Shown in pieces: positions 1-5,743 of a DNA stretch of 12,232 nucleotides. The position numbers and the translations under genes are program-made. Each line of letters starts with the position of its first letter. Within the stretch, counting starts at the first letter, position 1. Origin of the DNA: an uncultured Enterocloster sp. (GTDB taxonomy: Bacteria > Bacillota > Clostridia > Lachnospirales > Lachnospiraceae); contig CALWMT010000046.1 in assembly GCA_944382045.1 (NCBI GenBank), positions 1-12,232 on the forward strand, given 5' to 3'. The notes under the pieces were generated by a model. It was not told the DNA's origin and did no database searches. It saw only the letters and a program-made list of their open reading frames with translations.

Positions 1-1950
1 AGTCTCTGTTTCCTGCACAGCCTTTGTATCCTGGTTGTCCTTCACATCCCCGGCGCCGTCCGCATCCTGAGTGTCTGCTTTCTTTGCCTTCTTGGACGCA
101 GCCTCTCTGAGGCGGATATCCATATCCAAATCAGATGCAGCCAGGATGTGAACGCTCTCTCCGCCATAGCTGGCCTTGCCCTTATTTACCTCGTAGTTGG
201 AGGACTCGTTGCTGATCCAGCTGTAGCCCTCAGGGAACTGAAGCTCAATCGAGCCTCCTTTCTCGCTGGTTCCCGTCTGGGTTCCCACATCATTTCCATC
301 TACGTCCACGAAGTGGATGGTGTAGCTGATCTGCTTGCCCTGGCCCTCTTTGTAATAAATGCTTCCGTTCTCATGGGCGTAGAAGCAGACCTGGGCATCG
401 CGCTCAAGGAACAGGGAGATCTTCACCGGGTTTTTGAGGATGTCGCCGTAGGCGTCGTTGATACGGTCGTTGACCTCATCCTCGATGTCGTTGTTGATGT
501 CAACCAGCTTGCTGTAGTTTCCTGTCACCGAGGCCGTGTACTCTTCCGGATAGCGGACCACAAAGCTGAAGCTATAGGCGCGGCTGTCAATCTCCTTCTC
601 TAAATAGGCGCAGATGTCATCTGCGGCCTGGCTTACGGACGTGTAGTGGATAATGTTGCTGCCGTCTTCGTTTTCGATATCCTCGAAGAAGTCATCCATA
701 CTGTCCGCAAAGCTCTCGCCAAGGCTGGTGTCCACATTGCCGCTCTCCAAATACTCTGCCACAACGCTGGGGCCATAGTCCGTTCCGGTTCCCGATGCGG
801 ATGCCGGGTTCCAGGTGTGGTGGTAGTTGACGCCCTTGATCTGGCTGTCTTCCAGGTTGATGTACTTGTTGCGGAGCTTGTCAAAGCCGTAGCCGTTGCT
901 GCCGATGGGATCCTCGAAGGTCACATCCACGTGGTACCAGTCGCCATCCAGCTCTATCAGATTCCAGGCGTGAAGGTTGTTATAGATGTAGCGGGCGTTC
1001 AGGCCGCAGGCCTTGGCCGTCTGCAGGAAAGCGTCCGCGTAGCCCGCGCACTGGGCCTTGCCGTTCACGATGCAGCTGTAGGCCGTAGCGTTCTCCCAGC
1101 CGTCTCCTTTCTCGTACTCGCAGTTTTCTACCAGCCACTGGATAATAACGATTTCCTTCTCAAAATCGCTCATATCATCGGTGATGTAGGCGTCCTTGAA
1201 TTCCTGGATGGCATTTTCAACCTCATCCCTCTCATCCTGGCTCATCATGCCGTAGTTTCCGGTGGTGAAGTCGTTAGCGCCGTACTGCACGGAGCTATCG
1301 GAATAGTCATCCCACTCGCTGTCCGTATAGGTGTAGGAGCTGCCGCTGTAGGAACTGCCGCCGGTTCCTGCACTAGTCCCTGCTCCCGCGCTCCCGTCAA
1401 AAATCGGAACAGATACGGTGGAGGAAATACCCTTTCCAGCTTCGTAGTAAGGGGTTCCCGTGGCGTCTACCCATGCGCCGCTTGCGTCTACCCAGCAGCC
1501 GTCCGGCGTTGTGGTTCCAGCCGCCATAGCGCCGCCCCGGGCCGGATCCAGGTAGTAGCACTTTCCGTCAATCCACTGCCAGCCGGTGAGCATCCCGCCT
1601 CTGGGACCGCCGATGCGCGTATCCAGGAAATACCAGGAGCCGTTGTCGAAAATCCAGCCAGTGCGCATTGCCCCGGACTGGGGATCCAGGTAGTACCAGC
1701 GGCCGCCGTCCGCCATGTCCTGGTACCATCCGGTAGCCATGATGCCATTTTCATGGATCCGGTAATCCTGGCTGCTATCTACAATCCAGCTCCCGGCAAC
1801 GGGCTGTCCGTTGTCCGCCAGATACTGCCAGCCGCCTGCGGTTGTCTGCCAGGTACCGCCGAAGGCGGTGGTTCCCATCACCGCGGATAAAAGAGCGGCT
1901 GCTCCGATGCGCGCTGCTATAGCCTTTACGTTTCTGTTCATCTTTTTCAT
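1..1950 (-). CDS. Secreted wall-binding transglutaminase-like protein (3' end beyond window)
   Basis: The frame is open from the ATG at 1950 to the left edge (650 codons, no stop), so the C-terminus is missing. The start is set by TGGAGGAA at 1965-1958, 7 nt upstream. Residues 1-30 form a signal peptide (basic MKKMNRNVK, then a hydrophobic stretch, likely cleavage near TTA-F). Residues about 33-170 are aromatic/glycine wall-binding repeats (GWYQD.., WYYLD, GAMRTGW, WYFLD, CYYLD) like CW_binding/choline-binding modules. A Ser/Gly/Thr linker follows at about 185-215. A transglutaminase-like domain carries a visible triad: Cys301 in AQCAGYA, His327 in LHAWN, Asp342 in HVDVTFEDP. Residues about 543-600 resemble a small beta surface domain, then a Lys/Asp-rich tail begins. 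It probably acts outside the cell on wall or surface protein, either cross-linking or as a protease-like enzyme. The reaction and substrate cannot be read from sequence. Confidence 0.9.
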   Translation of the reverse strand, partial: MKKMNRNVKAIAARIGAAALLSAVMGTTAFGGTWQTTAGGWQYLADNGQPVAGSWIVDSSQDYRIHENGIMATGWYQDMADGGRWYYLDPQSGAMRTGWIFDNGSWYFLDTRIGGPRGGMLTGWQWIDGKCYYLDPARGGAMAAGTTTPDGCWVDASGAWVDATGTPYYEAGKGISSTVSVPIFDGSAGAGTSAGTGGSSYSGSSYTYTDSEWDDYSDSSVQYGANDFTTGNYGMMSQDERDEVENAIQEFKDAYITDDMSDFEKEIVIIQWLVENCEYEKGDGWENATAYSCIVNGKAQCAGYADAFLQTAKACGLNARYIYNNLHAWNLIELDGDWYHVDVTFEDPIGSNGYGFDKLRNKYINLEDSQIKGVNYHHTWNPASASGTGTDYGPSVVAEYLESGNVDTSLGESFADSMDDFFEDIENEDGSNIIHYTSVSQAADDICAYLEKEIDSRAYSFSFVVRYPEEYTASVTGNYSKLVDINNDIEDEVNDRINDAYGDILKNPVKISLFLERDAQVCFYAHENGSIYYKEGQGKQISYTIHFVDVDGNDVGTQTGTSEKGGSIELQFPEGYSWISNESSNYEVNKGKASYGGESVHILAASDLDMDIRLREAASKKAKKADTQDADGAGDVKDNQDTKAVQETET

Positions 1951-2290
1951 ATACTCATTCCTCCAAATATTTTTATAAAAATTGTTTTTGCTGCATCTAC
2001 TTAAAGCCTGACGTTTCGATTTCAGGTGTTCCTGCCGCCTCTTTCATTCACCTCCTCTCGCGGCTTTCCTTTCGTTCCTTACACTATTATTATCGGTGGG
2101 GCAAAGGGAGTTTTCTGTGGTTTTGTGGTTTTTTTGTTTTTTTATTTTTTGTTTTTCCTTGAAATGCCTCACCGGCGGGGCCGGGAACCTTCACCTCCTT
2201 TTTTGACCTCCCTGTTCGCTTACAATTATCTAATTGGCGGGCTGCGGGAAGTTTTATGGAATTTTCGCCAATTTTTTTAAAATTTTATGG
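1951..2290 (-). other. AT-rich leader region upstream of the transglutaminase-like gene
   Basis: This 340-nt stretch holds no convincing protein-coding gene. On the minus strand it contains a run of A5-A7 tracts at about 2159-2123, which may bend DNA or act as an UP element. GATAAT- and TAATAA-like hexamers occur but none has a matching -35, so no promoter is called. An 8-bp inverted repeat AATTGGCG/CGCCAATT lies at 2232-2239 and 2266-2273. A 16-codon micro-ORF is listed separately. Confidence 0.5.
1997..2047 (-). CDS. Possible 16-codon leader peptide
   Basis: An ATG at 2047 preceded by a strong AGGAGG (only 3 nt away, tighter than ideal) opens a frame MKEAAGTPEIETSGFK that stops with TAG at 1997. 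It ends 46 nt before the transglutaminase-like start. It could be an upstream ORF affecting translation of that gene, or chance. No codon runs characteristic of an amino-acid attenuator are visible. Confidence 0.15.
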   Translation of the reverse strand: MKEAAGTPEIETSGFK

Positions 2291-2340
2291 GGCCGGCCGG
2301 GTACTAAAAAAAGCCGGCCCAGCATAGCGCCGGCCGGCCT
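2291..2340 (-). terminator. Rho-independent terminator after the anti-sigma gene, three-armed
   Basis: Fourteen nt after the TAA at 2354, the minus strand reads GGCCGGCCGG (2339-2330), a short spacer, GGGCCGGC (2320-2313) and T7 (2312-2306). GCCGGCC/GGCCGGC pair directly in front of the T tract, giving a classic terminator. A third arm, CCGGCCGGCC (2300-2291), is a perfect 10-bp complement of the first arm, so an alternative outer hairpin is possible. Confidence 0.85.
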
Positions 2341-2353
2341 TGCTCTTACTATA

Positions 2354-3151
2354 TTACTGTCCGTCAATCAGCTCGCAGGCCATCTCATAAAAATCCTCCG
2401 CCTCCAGGGCAGTATCAAAGGCCATCAGGGTGTAAGCCCTGCCGTCCTGCTCCCAGCTGATGCTGCGGCTGATCTGGTCCTCCACCTGATCCGTCCCGTA
2501 GCTGATGACAATGTCCCCCTGCTCCACCAGCTTTTTCTCGCCCTCGGGCACCTCGTAATCCCCGGGCACAAAGCGGTAGTGTGTCTCATTGTATCCCAGG
2601 GTCACACCGTTATGGGAAAAGGTCTGCTGGGCTCCGTCTGCGATGCTTCCCTCATACATTCCGGTTCCCTCCGCGAAGAGATTCATGTCAGCCATCCCTT
2701 CTTTTTTATAAGTGAGAGAAATTCCCTGGCCGGATGTCACCGCGTTCCCCTCCTCGTCCTCCGCCTGGCTGTATACCGGCATAGCGCTCGCAAAGGCAAA
2801 GCCATTGGCAAAGGCCTCCGGCGCTCCCGTGCGGATTCCTACCTCTTCCTCCATGACCGCCAGCTCACTGTACTGGGTAATCTCCTCCTCATGGGTGGAA
2901 TGGCTGGTCACCGAGGCGATCCTTCCCGCCGCCACGGCGGTCATGCTTGCAAACACACAGATGGCTGCTGCAGCCACCACAACCTTTCTCATGCTCCATT
3001 TTCTCATTCCTGATTCCTCCTCAATCTGATCATAGACCCGGCGGCGCAGCTCTGCAAGATTTCCGGAATCCGGCACAGCCTGCCGCGCCCTGCTCTCTAA
3101 GGAGCGCTTGATCTCTCTCTCCAGCAGCTTTTCATTTTCCCTCTGTCTCAT
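2354..3151 (-). CDS. Membrane-anchored anti-sigma factor-like protein (DUF4367-type C-terminus)
   Basis: The protein is 265 aa, starting at the ATG at 3151. That ATG overlaps the stop of the sigma gene by 4 nt (ATGA) and has AGGAGG 7 nt upstream, within the end of the sigma gene. A longer in-frame start at 3250 is rejected because it would lie deep in the sigma gene. Residues 1-54 are charged and helical (cytoplasmic, sigma-binding region by analogy). Residues about 55-76 form one transmembrane helix. The rest is an extracellular domain. Its last ~95 residues, with SWEQDGRAYTLMAF and a terminal EMACEL helix, have the W..xG..Y.L pattern of DUF4367 domains that often sit on anti-sigma factors in clostridia. 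The role, holding the adjacent ECF sigma inactive until an envelope signal, is inferred from gene order and topology. No HCC zinc motif is visible. Confidence 0.8.
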   Translation of the reverse strand: MRQRENEKLLEREIKRSLESRARQAVPDSGNLAELRRRVYDQIEEESGMRKWSMRKVVVAAAAICVFASMTAVAAGRIASVTSHSTHEEEITQYSELAVMEEEVGIRTGAPEAFANGFAFASAMPVYSQAEDEEGNAVTSGQGISLTYKKEGMADMNLFAEGTGMYEGSIADGAQQTFSHNGVTLGYNETHYRFVPGDYEVPEGEKKLVEQGDIVISYGTDQVEDQISRSISWEQDGRAYTLMAFDTALEAEDFYEMACELIDGQ

Positions 3152-3711
3152 AGGGCTGCCTCCTTTCCCAAAGGTCCGTCCTCCGCCAATACTGCCTTTA
3201 GCTTCTGTCTGGCTGTGTGAAGCCGTGATTTTACGGTTCCCTCCATGCATCCCATCACCCCGGCAATCTCCCGGGTGGACATGTCATTGTAGTAGTAGAG
3301 CACCACCGCTGTCCGCTGCTTCACCGGCAGCCCTGCAATGGCCTCATACAGCTCCTCCCTCCGGGCATTCTCCATCACTTCCTCCAGCGCGGAGGCTGCG
3401 GCCGGATCCCTGCCGCCGAAAACCTCCTCTACCGGCTGCTCCCGCTTTCTCTGCCTGCATACCCGCCAGGCCTCCCGGGTCATGGTTCTGTACAGCCATT
3501 TTGCAAAATATCTGGGCTCCTTCAGCCGCTCCCGGTTCATCCAGCACCGGACAAAGGTCTCCTGGACCACGTCCTCGCTGTCCCCGTGATTGCCCGTGAT
3601 GAGATAGGCCATGGGAAGCATCCTGGGATAAAAATACGCCATCAATTCATCAAATGCCTCCCTGCTGCCCTCTTTCATCTGCCGGGCCAGTCCCTCTGTC
3701 CACTGCTCCAT
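3148..3711 (-). CDS. ECF-type RNA polymerase sigma factor
   Basis: The protein is 187 aa, typical of an ECF (group 4) sigma-70. The start at 3711 has AAAGGAG 5 nt upstream. An in-frame GTG extension to 3834 runs through leader hairpins and lacks a ribosome site, so it is not used. Region 2 spans about residues 20-88 and includes the DSEDVVQETFVRCW core-binding/-10 helix (44-57). Region 4 spans about 118-172, with GLPVKQRTAVVLYYYNDMS followed by the TREIAGVMGCMEGTVKSRL helix-turn-helix for -35 recognition. Region 3 is absent, as expected. Its last codons overlap the anti-sigma start, so the pair is translationally coupled. A weak ECF-like promoter (TGAACC at 3870-3865 and CGCC at 3850-3847) could allow autoregulation but is speculative. 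Target genes are unknown; the two neighbouring surface-protein genes are candidates. Confidence 0.93.
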   Translation of the reverse strand: MEQWTEGLARQMKEGSREAFDELMAYFYPRMLPMAYLITGNHGDSEDVVQETFVRCWMNRERLKEPRYFAKWLYRTMTREAWRVCRQRKREQPVEEVFGGRDPAAASALEEVMENARREELYEAIAGLPVKQRTAVVLYYYNDMSTREIAGVMGCMEGTVKSRLHTARQKLKAVLAEDGPLGKEAAL

Positions 3712-3733
3712 GTAGTCTCCTTTCCGGGCATTC

Positions 3734-3855
3734 GAGCGTGTTTGAAGCACGCTCTGGGGAAATGCCTGCAGACATTCCCCGCAAATGAAAAGTCCCTCCG
3801 GCTCGCCGTCGGAAGGACTTCCTTTTCGGTGCACCTGACATATAGAGGCGTCAGG
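3734..3855 (-). promoter_or_regulatory. Hairpin-rich 5' leader of the sigma/anti-sigma operon
   Basis: Four consecutive inverted repeats fill the leader. In transcription order they are: CCTGAC/GTCAGG (3855-3850 with 3839-3834); an 11-bp stem AAGTCCTTCCG/CGGAGGGACTT with one G-U (3820-3810 with 3800-3790), followed by TTTT; GGGGAATG/CATTTCCCC with one bulge (3780-3756); and GAGCGTG/CACGCTC (3754-3748 with 3740-3734). The last ends about 11 nt before the Shine-Dalgarno. The second could act as a weak terminator. No known riboswitch class is recognised. Confidence 0.5.
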
Positions 3856-3865
3856 GCTTCTATTG

Positions 3866-3878
3866 GTTCATTTTATTT
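3866..3878. repeat. Direct repeat, left copy (GTTCATTTTATTT)
   Basis: The 13-bp sequence GTTCATTTTATTT is identical to 4029-4041, and the match resumes (TA) after one mismatch. The two copies bracket the four-way-junction element, with 7 nt (left) and 2 nt (right) between the repeat and the closing stem. This layout is what a target-site duplication would produce, though a 13-bp AT-rich match alone is not proof. Confidence 0.6.
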
Positions 3879-3885
3879 GTACCCA

Positions 3886-4026
3886 TTCCGGACGGCGCAT
3901 CTTCTTGCCCGGCCAATGGCCGGACAAGAAGCATCGGAGGTTCCTCCGATGTGAAAACAGGGGCAAAACCATGTTTACAAGCAAGCTTGACACCTGCTTT
4001 TGCCCCTGTTTTCCCGCCGTCCGGAA
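3886..4026 (-). other. 141-nt four-way-junction element (possible MITE-like element or structured RNA)
   Basis: The closing stem P1 is a perfect 12 bp: TTCCGGACGGCG (3886-3897) with CGCCGTCCGGAA (4015-4026). Inside are three hairpins. P4 has 14-bp arms at 3901-3914 and 3918-3931. P3 is CATCGGAGG/CCTCCGATG at 3932-3951. P2 is a perfect 16 bp, GAAAACAGGGGCAAAA (3953-3968) with its complement at 3998-4013, around a 29-nt loop. P4 abuts P3 directly, and the other junctions have 1-3 unpaired bases. The only non-Watson-Crick pair (3908/3924) is G-U in a minus-strand RNA but C-A in a plus-strand RNA, which hints at function as a minus-strand transcript. It lies between the wall-binding gene's stop and the sigma leader, where no ordinary U-tract terminator is seen. 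Confidence 0.65.
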
Positions 4027-4028
4027 CA

Positions 4029-4041
4029 GTTCATTTTATTT
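4029..4041. repeat. Direct repeat, right copy (GTTCATTTTATTT)
   Basis: This is the second copy of the 13-bp repeat at 3866-3878. It overlaps the first two bases of the wall-binding gene's TAA stop codon (4042-4040), so any insertion happened immediately downstream of that gene and left the reading frame intact. Confidence 0.6.
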
Positions 4042-5509
4042 ATAAATCATATTCCTCGTGGTACACGACCTCCGGCAGGGCGCTTCCGTCGCCATCAGTG
4101 ACCTCGTCCTCTGCCTCTCCATCATCATCCGTGTAGTAGATCTTTCCTCCGCTTATGCGGTACATATAATCACCATCGCAGCGGTACGCCTTGCTGCTGG
4201 TCTGAACCCTTCCGGACTCATTCACCAGGTAGGCGTCTCCATCCACAAAGAAGACCTCATAGTCCTGGCCGTCCTCGGCCTCCACCAGACATCCCTCATA
4301 ATAAAGATAATCATCCCGCTCGCCATTGTATCCCGCACCCTTATTGGAACCGGAGGTGCCGAAGTAAAAGGTGTATCGGTCTCCCGCATCATCATAGATG
4401 GTCTGGCGGCCTGTCCGCATGTAGGAATCCGGATTCGTGTCATAGGGGCTGTCATCCCCAAAATATCCCACCAGGTTCTTCCCATCCACGGACAGCTTTA
4501 TAAGCCCCGTGCGCATCACACCATATTCATTGAAAAAATAGGAGCTGCTTCCAACCTTCGTGGTGGCATCGTTCATGCTGTCCGCTGTCGATTTCAGATA
4601 GGCCGGAGTCCCATCATTTTCCAGATAATACCAGGCATTCTCCCCCTCATCCGGGCATTCCTCGTCGTCGCCCTCCTCGATCGCATCCTCATCATCGCTG
4701 GTCCACGGATGCTCGTCCAGATACACCCATGTGCCCTGGTACATATTTCCCTCATTTTCCGTTCCCAGGTAAATGAAGCGGCTGATGCCTGTACTGTCAC
4801 CGGATTCCGCGTCATCCTCCGCCGCGATCCAGCCGGAGGCCATCACCCCATTCTCATCGAAATAGTACTTCTTATTATCAATCGTCGTCCGCTTATATTC
4901 TTCATCGTCCGCGTGAACTGCCTTTCCATTGCTCTGGAAATAAAACCATCGCGATTCCTCCCCCGCAGCGCTGTACTGCTCTGATACATCTCCATCGTCC
5001 GGCTCCATCTCCTCGTCGTAAGCCAGACAGCGCCAGCCCGTCTTCATCGCACCGTCATCCGGACCTCCCAGATAGTAGATGTCCTCATCGTCAAAAAACC
5101 ATCCATACCGCATTCTTCCATCGCTGTCAAAGGCATATTCCCGTCCATTGATGGTTTCCCAGCCATCCGTCTTCATCTTCCCGCTGGAGGTCAGAAAATA
5201 CCATCCCGCTTCCTTTCCATCCGCCGCTGTATTCATCTTAAGCCAGCAGTTGGATGCCATCACTCCATCTGCTCCCACATAGTACTGATCCTCCACCCAG
5301 GCATTGGTCACCATAACTCCATCGCTGCCAAGGTAATAATATTTTCCTCCTGACTGCTCCCATCGGTTGGTCACATAATTCCCCTGGGAGTCTGTATATT
5401 TCCAGACCCCATTCTCCTGCACCCAGCCCGCAGCCAGGGCCGTCCCGGAAGCTCCCGCTGTCAAAAGCACGGCAAGCGCCAGGCCCGCCAGCATCCTCTC
5501 TCTTTTCAC
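4040..5509 (-). CDS. Secreted acidic cell-wall-binding repeat protein
   Basis: The protein is 489 aa from a GTG start at 5509, chosen for the GGAGGAGGG about 8 nt upstream and because the basic KRER n-region is needed for the signal peptide. Residues 1-27 form a signal peptide ending ALA-A. Almost the entire mature protein consists of ~20-residue aromatic/glycine repeats (GVWKYTDSQGNYVTNRW, KYYYLGSDGVMVTNAW, YYLGGPDDGAMKTGW, KYYFDENGVMASGW, SSYFFNEYGVMRTG), the CW_binding/choline-binding fold. Repeats are interrupted by Asp/Glu-rich inserts (around MEPDDGDVSEQ and TSDDEDAIEEGDDEECPDEG). No catalytic domain or sortase motif is visible. It is probably a surface-attached scaffold or adhesin-like protein held by repeat-polymer contacts. 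It is monocistronic by context: its own upstream region lies at 5510-5660 and the structured element follows it. Confidence 0.88.
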   Translation of the reverse strand: MKRERMLAGLALAVLLTAGASGTALAAGWVQENGVWKYTDSQGNYVTNRWEQSGGKYYYLGSDGVMVTNAWVEDQYYVGADGVMASNCWLKMNTAADGKEAGWYFLTSSGKMKTDGWETINGREYAFDSDGRMRYGWFFDDEDIYYLGGPDDGAMKTGWRCLAYDEEMEPDDGDVSEQYSAAGEESRWFYFQSNGKAVHADDEEYKRTTIDNKKYYFDENGVMASGWIAAEDDAESGDSTGISRFIYLGTENEGNMYQGTWVYLDEHPWTSDDEDAIEEGDDEECPDEGENAWYYLENDGTPAYLKSTADSMNDATTKVGSSSYFFNEYGVMRTGLIKLSVDGKNLVGYFGDDSPYDTNPDSYMRTGRQTIYDDAGDRYTFYFGTSGSNKGAGYNGERDDYLYYEGCLVEAEDGQDYEVFFVDGDAYLVNESGRVQTSSKAYRCDGDYMYRISGGKIYYTDDDGEAEDEVTDGDGSALPEVVYHEEYDL

Positions 5510-5624
5510 AATCCTGTCCCTCCTCCTTTTGTACTCAATGCATGTCCGCTGCCGCGCCTGTCCCGCAGGGCAGGACGCTGTCTCGAACGATTACTTTCAT
5601 TTTAAATAATTTTCCGGCTTTACT

Positions 5625-5652
5625 GGTGAAATTTTAATGAATTTTTGATGAA
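5625..5652 (-). promoter_or_regulatory. Pho-box-like triple direct repeat upstream of the wall-binding gene
   Basis: Reading the minus strand from 5652: TTCATC, 5 nt, TTCATT, 5 nt, TTCACC. The three hexamers sit exactly 11 bp apart, one helical turn, separated by A-rich spacers. This is the architecture bound by OmpR/PhoB-family regulators, and the sequence resembles published Pho boxes (TCATAAA-type repeats). An AT-rich block (AATTATTTAAAAT) follows about 15 nt downstream and could hold the -10. The start codon is 115 nt downstream of the last repeat. The regulator's identity is inferred only from pattern. Confidence 0.45.
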
Positions 5653-5670
5653 GTTTTCCTTACAAATATA

Positions 5671-5729
5671 AAAGCGGCGGACACGCCCTGCCTTTCCCGA
5701 ATCCGGTTATGTGCAAGGTGTGCCCGCCG
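5671..5729 (-). terminator. Rho-independent terminator after the esterase gene
   Basis: Fourteen nt after the esterase TAA (5744), the minus strand forms a ~17-bp stem. The 5' arm CGGCGGGCACACCTTGC (5729-5713) pairs with GCAGGGCGTGTCCGCCG (5691-5675), with two G-U pairs and one A-C mismatch. A CTTTTATATTTG tail follows. It ends the kinase/regulator/esterase operon and insulates the wall-binding gene. Confidence 0.85.
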
Positions 5730-5743
5730 TCTGAATGATTTCC

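Noticed and set aside
646..1890. Long plus-strand open frame (414 codons)
   Set aside because: It is antisense to the transglutaminase-like gene, whose frame shows a signal peptide, repeats and an intact catalytic triad. The plus frame has no recognisable domain and reflects GC-rich codon structure.
2232..2273. Inverted repeat AATTGGCG/CGCCAATT followed by T7 on the plus strand
   Set aside because: It looks like a plus-strand terminator, but no plus-strand gene precedes it and the loop is 26 nt, so it may be chance in AT-rich DNA.
2354..3250. Longer anti-sigma start at 3250
   Set aside because: It would overlap the sigma gene by about 100 nt. The ATG at 3151 has AGGAGG and the typical ATGA overlap.
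3148..3834. Longer N-terminus for the sigma factor starting at 3834
   Set aside because: It would translate the leader hairpins from a GTG without a Shine-Dalgarno. The ATG at 3711 has AAAGGAG at good spacing and gives the normal family length.
3847..3870. ECF-type autoregulatory promoter (TGAACC and CGCC, about 15 nt apart)
   Set aside because: It is only a loose match and overlaps the direct repeat. It is kept as a speculation in the sigma entry, not called as a feature.
3886..4026. Structured element as tRNA, integron attC site or CRISPR
   Set aside because: There is no CCA-end acceptor stem or anticodon arm, no attC core sites, and no spaced identical repeats. No CRISPR, tRNA or rRNA was seen anywhere in the window.
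4058..4984. Plus-strand open frame of 308 codons
   Set aside because: It is antisense to the wall-binding repeat gene. Its hydrophobic low-complexity translation is the complement of Asp/Glu/Tyr-rich codons, and there is no credible ribosome site.
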